DNA of 64,000 nucleotides from Brachybacterium sp036311905 (GTDB taxonomy: Bacteria; Actinomycetota; Actinomycetes; Actinomycetales; Dermabacteraceae), in assembly GCF_036311905.1 (NCBI RefSeq), contig NZ_JAZDCH010000002.1:104231-168230 (forward strand), given 5' to 3'. A program made the position numbers and the translations under genes. The notes beneath the pieces were generated by a model that was given only the letters and a program-made list of their open reading frames with translations, ran no database searches and had not been told where the DNA came from. Positions 7,201 through 15,610 of this stretch are shown here, in pieces (positions within the stretch are counted from its first letter, which is position 1; the number at the start of each line of letters is the position of its first letter).

Positions 7201-8292
7201 ATGAGTACAACGGTCACGGACGTGGAGCAGCCACGGGTGATGAGACAGATGTCCTTCCTGGATCGCTGGTTGCCGGTGTGGATCATCGCCGCGATGGTGG
7301 TCGGTCTGCTGCTGGGGCGGTTCATCCCGGGCCTCGATGTCGCGCTGGAGGCCGTGAAGATCGGCTCGGTGTCGCTGCCGATCGCGATCGGACTGCTGGT
7401 GATGATGTACCCGGTCCTGGCGAAGGTCCGCTACGACGAGACCCGCCGCATCGGCGCCGACAAGCGCCTGCTGATCTCCTCGCTGGTGCTGAACTGGCTG
7501 ATCGGCCCGGCCCTGATGTTCGCGCTGGCCTGGATCTTCCTGGCCGACCTCCCGGAGTACCGCACCGGACTGATCATCGTCGGGCTCGCGCGATGCATCG
7601 CGATGGTGCTGATCTGGAACGACCTCGCCTGCGGCGACCGGGAAGCCGCCGCGGTGCTGGTGGCGATCAACTCCGTCTTCCAGGTGATCGCCTTCGGCGC
7701 CCTGGGCTGGTTCTACCTCCAGGCGCTGCCGTCCTGGCTGGGCCTTCCGACCACCTCGGCCGAGTTCTCGATCGGCGCGATCGTCCTCAGCGTGCTGATC
7801 TTCCTCGGCATCCCCCTGGTCGCGGGGTTCTTGACCCGGGTGGTGGGGGAGCGGGTCAAGGGACGCACCTGGTACGAGGAGCACTTCCTGCCGAGGATCG
7901 GCCCGTGGGCCCTGTACGGGCTGCTGTTCACCATCGTGCTGCTGTTCGCCCTGCAGGGCGAAGCGATCACCACCAACCCGCTGGACGTGGCCCGGATCGC
8001 GCTGCCGCTGCTGGTCTACTTCGTGGTCATGTTCCTCGGCTCGTTCCTGCTCGGACGTGCGATCGGCCTGAACTACGCGAAGTCCACCACCGTCGCGTTC
8101 ACCGCCTCGGGCAACAACTTCGAGCTCGCGATCGCGGTCGCGATCGGCACCTTCGGCGTCACCTCCGGACAGGCCCTCGCCGGTGTCGTCGGCCCCCTGA
8201 TCGAGGTACCCGTCCTGGTCACGCTGGTCTACGTGTCCCGGTGGCTGGGGCGGCGGCTCTTCCCCGGAGACGCCACCGTCCCCACCCGCTGA
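7201..8292 (+). CDS. acr3: ACR3-type arsenite efflux transporter
   Basis: A 363-residue membrane protein with about ten helices. The conserved, functionally required cysteine of ACR3 proteins is Cys132 in GLARCIAMVLIWNDLACG, followed by Cys144. It exports As(III) across the membrane using the proton gradient. ATG 7201 was chosen for its GGGAG site about 7 bases upstream. It is followed at 21 bases by an arsC and then a flavoprotein, a typical actinobacterial arsenic operon. Confidence 0.95.
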   Translation: MSTTVTDVEQPRVMRQMSFLDRWLPVWIIAAMVVGLLLGRFIPGLDVALEAVKIGSVSLPIAIGLLVMMYPVLAKVRYDETRRIGADKRLLISSLVLNWLIGPALMFALAWIFLADLPEYRTGLIIVGLARCIAMVLIWNDLACGDREAAAVLVAINSVFQVIAFGALGWFYLQALPSWLGLPTTSAEFSIGAIVLSVLIFLGIPLVAGFLTRVVGERVKGRTWYEEHFLPRIGPWALYGLLFTIVLLFALQGEAITTNPLDVARIALPLLVYFVVMFLGSFLLGRAIGLNYAKSTTVAFTASGNNFELAIAVAIGTFGVTSGQALAGVVGPLIEVPVLVTLVYVSRWLGRRLFPGDATVPTR

Positions 8293-8313
8293 CCCCCTCT
8301 CAAGGAGCACCCG

Positions 8314-8745
8314 ATGATGAGTACGAAGCCCCCCGCGGTCCTGTTCGTTTGCGTGAAGAACGGCGGCAAATCCCAGATGGCCGCCGCGCTGATGCGCCAC
8401 CACGCCGGCGACGCCGTCCAGGTCTACTCCGCCGGCACCCAGCCGGGATCGACGATCAACGCGCAGTCCGCCGACGCGATCGCGGAGGTCGGTGCGGACA
8501 TGTCCTCCGCCATCCCGCAGCCGGTCACGCCCGAGCTGCTGCGCAGCGTCGACCAGGTCATCGTCCTCGGCGAGGAGGCCGTCATCGAGCCGGTCGAGGG
8601 GATGACCGCACCGGTCACCACCTGGCACACCGACGAACCCTCCAAGCGTGGCATCGAAGGCATGGAGCGGATGCGACTGGTGCGCGACGACATCGACGCC
8701 CGCGTCCACGAGCTCCTGGCCGACCTCACTCGATCCTCGAACTGA
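8314..8745 (+). CDS. arsC: Mycothiol-dependent arsenate reductase (ArsC1/ArsC2 type)
   Basis: A 143-residue protein with P-loop CVKNGGKSQ at Cys13. This KNGGKS form, together with the absence of a second conserved Cys pair, is the signature of the C. glutamicum arsenate-mycothiol transferases, which join arsenate to mycothiol for later reduction by mycoredoxin. It therefore uses a different reductant chemistry from the two leftward arsC genes. The AGGAG site lies 8 bases before ATG 8314. It is in one operon with acr3. Confidence 0.9.
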   Translation: MMSTKPPAVLFVCVKNGGKSQMAAALMRHHAGDAVQVYSAGTQPGSTINAQSADAIAEVGADMSSAIPQPVTPELLRSVDQVIVLGEEAVIEPVEGMTAPVTTWHTDEPSKRGIEGMERMRLVRDDIDARVHELLADLTRSSN

Positions 8746-8769
8746 CCCCTCGGGCGAAGGAGCCTCACC

Positions 8770-10140
8770 ATGCTCACCACCGCAACCACCGTGCAGCCCA
8801 TCGTCATCATCGGCGCCGGCCCCATCGGGCTGGCCGCCGCCGCCCACCTCCACGAACGAGGCCTGCCCTTCCTCGTCCTGGAGGCCGGCCCCTCCGCGGC
8901 AGCGGCGATCAGCGACTGGGGACACACCCGCCTCTTCTCCCCCTGGCAGTACAACCTCGATACCGCCGCCCAGCGACTGCTCGAGGCGAACGGCTGGACC
9001 GCGCCGGACAGCGAGGCGCTGCCCACCGGTCAGGAACTGCGCCAGCAGTACCTCGAACCCCTCTCCCAGCTGCCCGGACTCGTCGAGTCGATCCGGTACG
9101 GAGCGCGGGTCACCGCTGTCTCCCGGGTCGGCGTGGACAAGACCCGCACCGCTGGCCGCAACGAGACCCCGTTCCTGGTCCGCATCCAGACGCCTACCGG
9201 GGTCAGCGAGGACATCATCGCCTCCGCCGTGATCGATGCCTCCGGCACCTGGGCCACGCCCAACCCCCTCGGCCAGGCCGGCCTCCCCGCCGCCGGCGAA
9301 CACGAGGCGCGCACCGCCGGGCGCATCACCCGGCCCCTGCCCGACGTGCTCGGACGAGACCGCGCCCAGTTCGCCGGACAGCACGTCATGGTCGTCGGCG
9401 CTGGCCACTCGGCCGCCAACTCCCTGCTCGACCTCGCTGAGCACAACCCAGACACCCGGATCACCTGGGCGCTCCGCGCCGCGGACCCCTCCCGCGTATA
9501 CGGAGGAGGCGACCAGGACGAACTCGCTGCACGCGGCGCCATCGGCACCCGGCTGCGCCACCTCGTCGACTCCGGGCGCATCGAGGTCCAGACGTCCTTC
9601 ACGATCACGAAGTTCACGCTGGAGAACGCGCTGATCGTCCACGCGAACACCCCGGACGGTGAACGCGCCGTGACTGTCGATGCACTGATCCCGGCCACCG
9701 GCTTCCGACCCGACCTCGCCACCCTCTCCGAGCTCCGCCTGAACCTGGACACCGCGGTCGAGGCCCCCGCCCAACTGGGCCCGCTCATCGATCCCGAGTT
9801 CCACTCCTGCGGCTCCGTCGAACCCCACGGTGAACGCGTCCTCGCCCACCCAGAGAAGAACTTCTACATCGTCGGTATGAAGAGCTACGGACGCGCCCCC
9901 ACCTTCCTCATGGCCACCGGCTACGAGCAGGTCCGCTCCATCGCTGCCGCCCTGGCCGGCGACCGCGCCGCCGCAGACGCCGTCCACCTCGAGCTGCCCG
10001 AAACCGGGGTGTGCACCACCGACCTCGGCGGCAGCTGCGACGCCCCCGCAGCCACGACCGACAGTTGCTGCGCACCGGCGCCCGCCGAGGACACCTGCTG
10101 CAGCAGCCCCCAGCCAATCACCCTCACTCTCAGTCGATGA
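8770..10140 (+). CDS. FAD/NAD(P)-dependent oxidoreductase of the ars operon with a Cys-rich tail
   Basis: A 456-residue flavoprotein. It has an N-terminal FAD-binding GAGPIGLAAAAHL (residues 15-27), a second dinucleotide site VVGAGHSAANSL near residue 208, and the ATGF motif common to flavin monooxygenase-like enzymes. It resembles the ArsO-type flavoproteins often found in ars operons, whose reaction is not settled. The last 45 residues carry two CC pairs and further Cys (CCAPAPAEDTCCSS), like arsenite-binding tails seen on other ars proteins. Cotranscription with acr3 and arsC is likely (24-base gap). Confidence 0.75.
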   Translation: MLTTATTVQPIVIIGAGPIGLAAAAHLHERGLPFLVLEAGPSAAAAISDWGHTRLFSPWQYNLDTAAQRLLEANGWTAPDSEALPTGQELRQQYLEPLSQLPGLVESIRYGARVTAVSRVGVDKTRTAGRNETPFLVRIQTPTGVSEDIIASAVIDASGTWATPNPLGQAGLPAAGEHEARTAGRITRPLPDVLGRDRAQFAGQHVMVVGAGHSAANSLLDLAEHNPDTRITWALRAADPSRVYGGGDQDELAARGAIGTRLRHLVDSGRIEVQTSFTITKFTLENALIVHANTPDGERAVTVDALIPATGFRPDLATLSELRLNLDTAVEAPAQLGPLIDPEFHSCGSVEPHGERVLAHPEKNFYIVGMKSYGRAPTFLMATGYEQVRSIAAALAGDRAAADAVHLELPETGVCTTDLGGSCDAPAATTDSCCAPAPAEDTCCSSPQPITLTLSR

Positions 10141-10143
10141 CCG

Positions 10144-10178
10144 CCCCAGCGGGACGGCCAATGGGCGTCCCGCTGGGG
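10144..10178 (+). terminator. Terminator of the acr3 operon
   Basis: A 13-bp perfect stem (CCCCAGCGGGACG at 10144-10156 with its complement at 10166-10178) and a 9-base loop begin 3 bases after the stop codon. It runs directly into the res-like repeat. Confidence 0.8.
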
Positions 10179-10259
10179 TATACCTAGTGCGACAGATGTG
10201 TCGCAAAAGTGCACTTTTGGGCCCTATCGGGAACCGTAAACGACCGCTCAGTAACTGTT
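10177..10259 (+). repeat. Res-like site, copy B (right of the arsenic cluster)
   Basis: It aligns without gaps with 5488-5570. It contains the GGTATACC core and a clear inverted repeat TGCGACA-4-TGTCGCA at 10188-10205. Both copies have the same orientation, so recombination between them would excise the arsenic genes as a circle. Confidence 0.6.
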
Positions 10260-10383
10260 CCGCTGGAGTGCCCTAGTTTGATACGCGCCATGCTGTGCGG
10301 CGCGCTCTGCTCCGAGAGGGGCCCTCCACGGGCACGTCAGTGCTCGTGGAGGGCCCCGGTTTGAGGTCGAGCGCTTGGTGGGA

Positions 10384-10548
10384 TCAGCGACCGAGGAGCC
10401 GCGTGAAGAATCCTCCGCGGGATTCCTCCTTCGCGTGGCCCGGGCAGCGGTCCTGGCGGGGGACGTTCTTCATGACCTGGTCGACGTGCTGGCCGCAGCC
10501 GGCCCAGGTGGTCTTGCCGCAGGTGCGGCAGGTGGTGGCTCTGCACAT
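10384..10548 (-). CDS. 54-residue cysteine-rich protein of the persulfide operon
   Basis: Read leftward from ATG 10548 (AGGAGAA site 5 bases upstream), a 54-residue protein begins MCRATTCRTCGKTTW and goes on with AGCGQHVDQVM and DRCPGHA. Six cysteines, including a CRTC pair, suggest a small zinc-ribbon or metal/sulfur-binding protein. Similar short proteins are frequent next to rhodanese and DUF2892 genes in actinobacteria, from memory. It lies 31 bases after the rhodanese-DUF2892 gene and ends the operon. Confidence 0.75.
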   Translation of the reverse strand: MCRATTCRTCGKTTWAGCGQHVDQVMKNVPRQDRCPGHAKEESRGGFFTRLLGR

Positions 10549-10579
10549 GGGGTTCTCCTAGCGGTGATGGCGGGGTGGT

Positions 10580-11176
10580 TCAAGCGGCCTGCGAGGGTGC
10601 CTTTTCGAAGAGGGCTGCGAGGGAGGGGTCCGGTGCGACGCGGTTCCAGGGCATCTTCGAGAGGACCGAGGCCATGGCGCAGGAGTCGCTGAGGGCGGAG
10701 TAGGTCAGGCCCGCGCCGATGGCGCCGGCGAGCAGTCCCAGGCGGGGGTGGATCAGCTGGCCGGCCAGGGTGCCGAGCAGGACGAGGGAGCCGGCCGTCA
10801 TGCGGACCTGGCGGTCCATCGCCCAGCGGGTTCCGCGTCGCACCACGGTGCCGCCGGCTGCCTGGTAGGCGGCGATGCCGCCCTCGAGCACGTCGACCGC
10901 GTCGAAGCCGGCCTCATGCAGAGCCGAGCAGGCCTTGCTCGCTCGGGCACCTGACTGGCACACCAGCACGACGTGGTCGTGCAGACGCTCGGCGAGGTCG
11001 GCGGTGTGCTCGGTGAGCAGGTCCAGGGGCACGTTGTAGGAGCCGCGGATGTGGGTGGTGTCGAACTCGCCCGGGGTGCGGACGTCGACGATCATCAGCT
11101 CCGGATCCTCAGAGAGGCGTCGGGTGAGTTCGGTCGGCGCCACGGTGCGGGGGGCGTTTCGCAGGGGGGTGGTCAT
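10580..11176 (-). CDS. Rhodanese fused to a DUF2892-like membrane domain
   Basis: A 198-residue protein. Residues 12-115 are a rhodanese domain with active-site loop CQSGARAS (Cys73). Residues 125-175 contain two hydrophobic helices like DUF2892. It would carry a persulfide sulfur close to the membrane. Its start overlaps the stop of the persulfide dioxygenase gene by four bases, so the two are coupled. The role in sulfane-sulfur handling is inferred from the domain and the CstR-type regulation of the operon. Confidence 0.85.
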   Translation of the reverse strand: MTTPLRNAPRTVAPTELTRRLSEDPELMIVDVRTPGEFDTTHIRGSYNVPLDLLTEHTADLAERLHDHVVLVCQSGARASKACSALHEAGFDAVDVLEGGIAAYQAAGGTVVRRGTRWAMDRQVRMTAGSLVLLGTLAGQLIHPRLGLLAGAIGAGLTYSALSDSCAMASVLSKMPWNRVAPDPSLAALFEKAPSQAA

Positions 11177-12615
11177 CGGGCGTCCTTTCCGGTGGTGGCG
11201 AGGTCGTGCTGCTGCGCGGTCCAGCGGGACCAGGCGGCGTAGCTGCCGTCGAGCTCGACGACGTCGTAGCCCGCGCGGCGCAGCGCCGCGGCGGCGACGG
11301 AGTTGCGCAGTCCGGACTGGCAGAACGTGATCAGCCGGCCCGCCTCACGGTCGGGCAGGTCGTCCTGGTGGAAGAGCACCTTCCCGGCGGAGAGCTGCTC
11401 GGCACCGGGGACGGTCCCGTCCGCGTGCTCGCTGCGGTTTCGCACATCCAGCAGCAGGGCGGTGGAGTCCTCCGCGCGCAGCGCCTCCAGGTCGCCGGGG
11501 GAGACCACCGCCGGGACCGTGGTGGGCAGGCCGTCGAGGGAGGTGACGTAGCCGGTCAGGGAGTCCACGCCGACGCGCACGAAGTGATCGCCGTACTCGG
11601 TGGCGGTCTCGGCGTCCTCGGCGAGGACGACGAGCTCGGCGTCATCGGCCTCGGGGTCGAAGGCCCAGGCGATGTGGGTGGCGGCCTTGCCGAGCGAGGG
11701 GATGCTGAGCGCGCCGGGCACGGTCCCGGTGTGGACCTGGTCCACGGGACGGGTGTCGATGAGGGCGTAGGTGCCGTCCTTGAGTCCGCGGGTGAGCTCT
11801 TCGACGCCGACCACTCCCGGCGTGGGGCGGCGGCCGAGGATGGCGGGACCTTGCTTGTTCTGGCGCTTCATGCGGGCGAAGTAGGCGTGCGCGTCGGGCT
11901 GGCCGTCGAGCAGCTCGTCGATGAAGCCCTGCTCGTCGTCGCGCTCGAGGTAGGTGGCCCACCAGGCGAACTTCCGCTCATAGCCGACGGTCGTCGAGGG
12001 CAGAGCGCCCAGCGCCTTGCCGCAGGCCGAGCCAGCGCCGTGGCCGGGGAAGACCTGCACATGGTCGGGCAGGGTGAGGAAGGCGCTCTTCAGCGAGGCG
12101 AACAGCTGCTTGGCGCCCTTGAAGCGGGTGTCCTCCATGCCGGCGGCCTCGTCCAGCAGGTCCGGGCGGCCCAGGTCGCCGGAGAACACGAAGTCGCCGG
12201 TGAGGTAGTAGCCGGGCTGGTCGGTGAAGGCACCATCGGTGACCAGGTAAGACAGATGCTCCGGGGTGTGACCCGGGGTGTGCCGCGCGGTGACGGTGAT
12301 GTTGCCGAGGGTGATCGTGTCGCGATCGTGCAGCAGCTCGGCGTCGAAGCCGTAGGTCCAGTCCTCGCCGCCCTCGCCGGAGACGTATGCGGTGGCGCCG
12401 GTGGCGGCGGCCAGCTCGCGGGTGCCGGAGAGGAAGTCGGCATGGATGTGGGTCTCGGTCACGGCGGTGATGGTCATCCCGTGGTGGGCGGCGAGGTCCA
12501 GGTAGACCTGGATGTCGCGCCGTGGATCCACCACCAGTGCCACGCTCTGGGACTGGCAGCCGATGAAGTAGCTGGCCTGGGACAGGTCCTCGTCATAGAT
12601 GCGTTCGAGAAGCAT
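11173..12615 (-). CDS. Persulfide dioxygenase-rhodanese fusion (CstB/ETHE1-like)
   Basis: A 480-residue protein. The first 250 residues are a metallo-beta-lactamase fold with metal ligands in THIHADF (His56, His58, Asp60), HTPGHTPEH and FPGHGAGSACG, as in ETHE1 and S. aureus CstB. Next comes a rhodanese-like domain without an active Cys, then a C-terminal rhodanese with CQSGLRNS near residue 440. This order (dioxygenase, inactive rhodanese, active rhodanese) is that of CstB, which oxidises low-molecular-weight persulfides to thiosulfate or sulfite. Its promoter holds two CstR-type operators. Confidence 0.9.
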   Translation of the reverse strand: MLLERIYDEDLSQASYFIGCQSQSVALVVDPRRDIQVYLDLAAHHGMTITAVTETHIHADFLSGTRELAAATGATAYVSGEGGEDWTYGFDAELLHDRDTITLGNITVTARHTPGHTPEHLSYLVTDGAFTDQPGYYLTGDFVFSGDLGRPDLLDEAAGMEDTRFKGAKQLFASLKSAFLTLPDHVQVFPGHGAGSACGKALGALPSTTVGYERKFAWWATYLERDDEQGFIDELLDGQPDAHAYFARMKRQNKQGPAILGRRPTPGVVGVEELTRGLKDGTYALIDTRPVDQVHTGTVPGALSIPSLGKAATHIAWAFDPEADDAELVVLAEDAETATEYGDHFVRVGVDSLTGYVTSLDGLPTTVPAVVSPGDLEALRAEDSTALLLDVRNRSEHADGTVPGAEQLSAGKVLFHQDDLPDREAGRLITFCQSGLRNSVAAAALRRAGYDVVELDGSYAAWSRWTAQQHDLATTGKDAR

Positions 12616-12653
12616 GATTCCTCCTGTGCGGTGTGGGCGATAACAGTCGATCT

Positions 12654-12688
12654 ATACCCCCGAGGGTATCAGGTACCCCCGGGGGTAT
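12654..12688. promoter_or_regulatory. Paired CsoR/CstR-type operators for the persulfide dioxygenase operon
   Basis: Two GC-tract palindromes, ATACCC-CCGA-GGGTAT at 12654-12669 and GTACCCCCGGGGGTAT at 12673-12688, lie about 40 bases upstream of the dioxygenase start. The same kind of pair precedes the cstR-like gene at 15611-15647. The right-hand copy sits inside the last codons of the MFS gene. Confidence 0.85.
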
Positions 12689-13946
12689 GCAACGAGGGGG
12701 TCGGGAGGTGGTCGTTGCGGCGCATGCGCAGCGCGACGAGAACTCCGGATGCGGCAGTCAGAGCGGCCACGATGATGACCGCGGCCTCGAGTCCGAGGGC
12801 ATCGGCCGTGATGCCGGCGACCAGGGCGCCGATGGCGAAGCCGCCGTCCCGCCACAGCCGGTAGACGCCCACCGCGCGTGCCCGCCACAACGGATGGGCG
12901 ACATCGCCGATGCCGGCGAGCAGGGTGGGGTAGACCATCGCGGTGCCCAGTCCCAGCAGCGCCATCGCCCCGAGCCATGACGGGAAGCTCGAGCCGGCAG
13001 CGATCAGGGCAAGGGCCAGTGCCTGGGTGAGCATGCCGGCGACGATGAGGCCTTTACGGCCCCACCGGTCAGACAGCGCCCCGGTCACCAGCTGCGCAGC
13101 GCCCCATGCGGCCGGATAGACCGCGGCGAGCACGCCGACCTGCCCCAGTGGCAGCCCCGCGGTGGCGAAGAGGACGGGGAAGAGCCCCCAGGCGAGGCCG
13201 TCGTTGAGATTGTTGACCAAGCCGGCCTGGCTGATCGAGGACAGTGACCGATCTCGGAAGCTGGTCAGCACGAAGACCTCCCGGTCGCTGCGGCCCTTCC
13301 TATCGGGCGCCTCAGCGCCGCCAGGCTCGTGGCGCGCGTGATCGCGGGTCTCGCGCACCAGGAGAACCGACAGTCCCAGGCCCAGGGCGATGAAGGCGGC
13401 GCCCAGCAGGAACGGTGCAGGCCGCAGTCCATAGACCTCGGCGAGGTATCCGGTGGCCATAGCGGTCCCGGCGACCCCCAGGTAGCCGGCGGCCTCGTTC
13501 AGGCCCATGGCGGTGCCGCGACGATGGGGGCCGACCAGGTCCATCTTCATCACCACGGTGGTGGACCAGGTCAGACCCTGGCTAATACCCAGCAGGACGT
13601 TCGCGGCCACGACCCACCCCCAGGTCGGGGCCAGGATCAGCAGAACCGGGACCGGCAGGGCGAGCACCCATCCTGCGACCAGTACGGGCTTGCGCCCGTG
13701 GCGGTCGCTGAGGGTGCCGGCGAGGTAGTTCGCGCCGGCTTTGGCCAGGCCGAAGGCGAGGATGTACGTCAGCGCCCCGGAGTAGTGGTCCAGCCCGAAC
13801 TCCTCCGTGGCCAGCAGCGGCAGCACGGTCCGCTCCTGCCCGAGGGTCGCCCCGACCAGGGCGTTGACTGCCACGAGCAGCAGGAACTGGGGAAGGTTCT
13901 CCCGCAGCCCCCATCGGAGCGGAGCAGCGATGGTGCGATGGGTCAT
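12669..13946 (-). CDS. MFS transporter in the sulfur-detoxification operon
   Basis: A 425-residue, 12-helix major facilitator with the family's loop motif GTLSDRHGRKPVL after helix 2 and a repeat, GALSDRWGRKGLI, in the second half. The substrate is unknown. Position in a CstR-type operon (start overlaps the thioredoxin gene by four bases) suggests export of a sulfur compound or a related stress metabolite, but it could have another role. The C-terminal residues are encoded by the operator DNA of the next operon, so the two units are closely packed. Confidence 0.85.
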   Translation of the reverse strand: MTHRTIAAPLRWGLRENLPQFLLLVAVNALVGATLGQERTVLPLLATEEFGLDHYSGALTYILAFGLAKAGANYLAGTLSDRHGRKPVLVAGWVLALPVPVLLILAPTWGWVVAANVLLGISQGLTWSTTVVMKMDLVGPHRRGTAMGLNEAAGYLGVAGTAMATGYLAEVYGLRPAPFLLGAAFIALGLGLSVLLVRETRDHARHEPGGAEAPDRKGRSDREVFVLTSFRDRSLSSISQAGLVNNLNDGLAWGLFPVLFATAGLPLGQVGVLAAVYPAAWGAAQLVTGALSDRWGRKGLIVAGMLTQALALALIAAGSSFPSWLGAMALLGLGTAMVYPTLLAGIGDVAHPLWRARAVGVYRLWRDGGFAIGALVAGITADALGLEAAVIIVAALTAASGVLVALRMRRNDHLPTPSLHTPGGT

Positions 13947-14335
13947 CCTTGATCAGCCTCCGGGGCCGGCGCGCCCACGGAACCCATGTCCTGGGCGCGC
14001 ACTGTCTCGAGCATCCTGGTGAGGCGGGAGGCGCGGAGCCCGCCCTGGTGGGTCTGCACCAGCAGCCCGTCACGGAAGAGCATCAGCGTGGGCAGGGCCC
14101 GGATGTTCGCGGCAGCCGCCAGTCCGGGCTCCGACTCGGTGTCGACGGCGGCGAACAGCACCTCCGGGTGCTCGGCGGCGACGCCGGCGAAGATGGGGGA
14201 GAAGCGTCGGCACGGGGCGCACCAGGAGGCCCAGAAGTCCACCACGACCAGCTCATGAGAACGGATCGCGGAGCCGAACGTGGTCTCCGTCAGAGCGAGG
14301 ACGCGCCCGGGTGCGTGGGGAGCGGCGGCGCTCAT
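13943..14335 (-). CDS. Thioredoxin with WCAPC active site
   Basis: A 130-residue thioredoxin fold. The active site is WCAPC (Cys39, Cys42), so Ala replaces the usual Gly, and the cis-proline region ALPTLMLFRDG is present. It lacks a signal peptide and is cytoplasmic. ATG 14335 overlaps the stop of the sulfite exporter gene (ATGA), and its own stop overlaps the MFS start. It could reduce persulfides or release sulfur from the rhodaneses; this is inferred from the operon. Confidence 0.88.
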   Translation of the reverse strand: MSAAAPHAPGRVLALTETTFGSAIRSHELVVVDFWASWCAPCRRFSPIFAGVAAEHPEVLFAAVDTESEPGLAAAANIRALPTLMLFRDGLLVQTHQGGLRASRLTRMLETVRAQDMGSVGAPAPEADQG

Positions 14336-15201
14336 GCGGGCCGCCGCGTCGCGCGTAGGGGGCAGCTCGGCAGCAGGAACCAGCATCCGGCGGCCGCGAG
14401 GGCGAGCAGCGCCGCTACCGCGCCGGCGATGGTGCCGGCGATCCCCGGCAGCTCCTGGACCAGGACGAAGGCCCCCATCACCAGGACAAAGATGCCGAAG
14501 CCCTTCCGCAGGACGTTTTCGGGGACCCGCCCGGCCAGGCGGGATCCGAGCAGTGAGCCGAGGATCGCGGCCAGGGTCACCCCGCCCACCAGGGCCCAGT
14601 CCAGCGAGACCGAGGTGAGGTAACCGGCGAGCCCCGCGAAGGACTTCATCGCGATCACCACCAGCGAGGTGCCCACGGCCACAGGCATCGGCAGCCCTCC
14701 CAGCAGCGCCAGGGCGGGCACCACCAGGAACCCTCCGCCCGCGCCGACCAGTCCGGTGGCGAGTCCGACCGCGAGTCCTTCGATCACGATCTTCGCCGTG
14801 GGCAGCTCGCGTGCGGAGGGATCCTCTGCGCGGGCGCCCTTGCGGCCGCGGATCATCGCGATCGACGTCGCGACCATCATCAGCGCGAACGCGATCATCA
14901 GCACGGTGCCCGGGATGTAGCCGCCGAGGATGCCGCCGCCGAAGGCGCCGACCATCCCGGCTGCCCCGAAGATCAACCCGGTGCGCCACCGCACCCGGCC
15001 TGCGCGGGCGTGGCTGATGGCGCTGACTGCCGAGGTGGTCCCGACGATGAACAGCGAGGCGGCGATCGCTTCCTTGGGCGGGAGTCCCGCCACATAGGTC
15101 AGGATCGGTACGGTCAGGATGGAGCCGCCGCCGCCGAGCAGTCCGAGCGAGACGCCGATCAGGACCGCCAGCAGCAGGGTCAAAACGAGGGTGAACGTCA
15201 C
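14332..15201 (-). CDS. TauE/SafE (TSUP) family sulfite/anion exporter
   Basis: A 289-residue membrane protein with about eight helices. The duplicated TSUP motif is seen as GLLGGGGSILTVPIL near residue 20 and GLVGAGGGFLVVPAL near 155. TSUP members in cst operons are thought to export sulfite, the product of persulfide oxidation. The last 20 residues are basic and end in the cytoplasm. It is the second gene in the leftward operon after a single-domain rhodanese. Confidence 0.88.
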   Translation of the reverse strand: MTFTLVLTLLLAVLIGVSLGLLGGGGSILTVPILTYVAGLPPKEAIAASLFIVGTTSAVSAISHARAGRVRWRTGLIFGAAGMVGAFGGGILGGYIPGTVLMIAFALMMVATSIAMIRGRKGARAEDPSARELPTAKIVIEGLAVGLATGLVGAGGGFLVVPALALLGGLPMPVAVGTSLVVIAMKSFAGLAGYLTSVSLDWALVGGVTLAAILGSLLGSRLAGRVPENVLRKGFGIFVLVMGAFVLVQELPGIAGTIAGAVAALLALAAAGCWFLLPSCPLRATRRPA

Positions 15202-15228
15202 GGAGGACCTTTCTGTCGAGGTGGGGCG

Positions 15229-15525
15229 TCAGGAGGTCGGCAGGCCGGCGTTTCGCCAGGCGATCATGCCGCCGTTCATGGTGTCGGCCTGGAAACCGGC
15301 CGCTGTGAGCTCCTCCGCTGCGCGCGCGCTGCGCTTGCCGCTGCGGCACACCGTGACCACGGGCCGCGCACGGTCCAGCTCTGCCGTCCGCGAGGCCAGC
15401 TGACCCAGCGGGATGTGGAGTGCCCCGGGGATCATCCCTTCGACAACCTCCTCGTCCTCCCGGACATCGACGATCTGGTCCCGCACGCGACGGACGTCTA
15501 CCTCGGCAACAGTGATCTCAGACAT
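15229..15525 (-). CDS. Single-domain rhodanese
   Basis: A 98-residue sulfurtransferase with active-site loop CRSGKRS (Cys60); the conserved DVRE near residue 20 closes the fold. Single-domain rhodaneses pass sulfane sulfur between thiols and are a frequent part of cst-type operons. This is the first gene of the operon that continues with the exporter, thioredoxin and MFS genes, and it is divergent from the cstR-like regulator. Confidence 0.9.
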   Translation of the reverse strand: MSEITVAEVDVRRVRDQIVDVREDEEVVEGMIPGALHIPLGQLASRTAELDRARPVVTVCRSGKRSARAAEELTAAGFQADTMNGGMIAWRNAGLPTS

Positions 15526-15610
15526 GACAACTCCCTCTCGAGCATCGAAGAGCCAGCGACAGGATCCGTCGCGGCAGGCGAACCATCGCCACTGCCACGC
15601 ACACTCTCAT

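Noticed and set aside
10188..10205. Palindrome TGCGACA-4-TGTCGCA as an ArsR operator
   Set aside because: It lies after the operon's terminator and within a repeat shared with 5488, so a recombination site is the better explanation.
7129..10206. A 1025-codon leftward open frame antisense to the acr3-arsC-flavoprotein operon
   Set aside because: Its product is low-complexity Gly/Gln/Asp-rich sequence with no domain, as expected from the shadow of GC-rich genes; the opposite strand encodes three well-recognised proteins.
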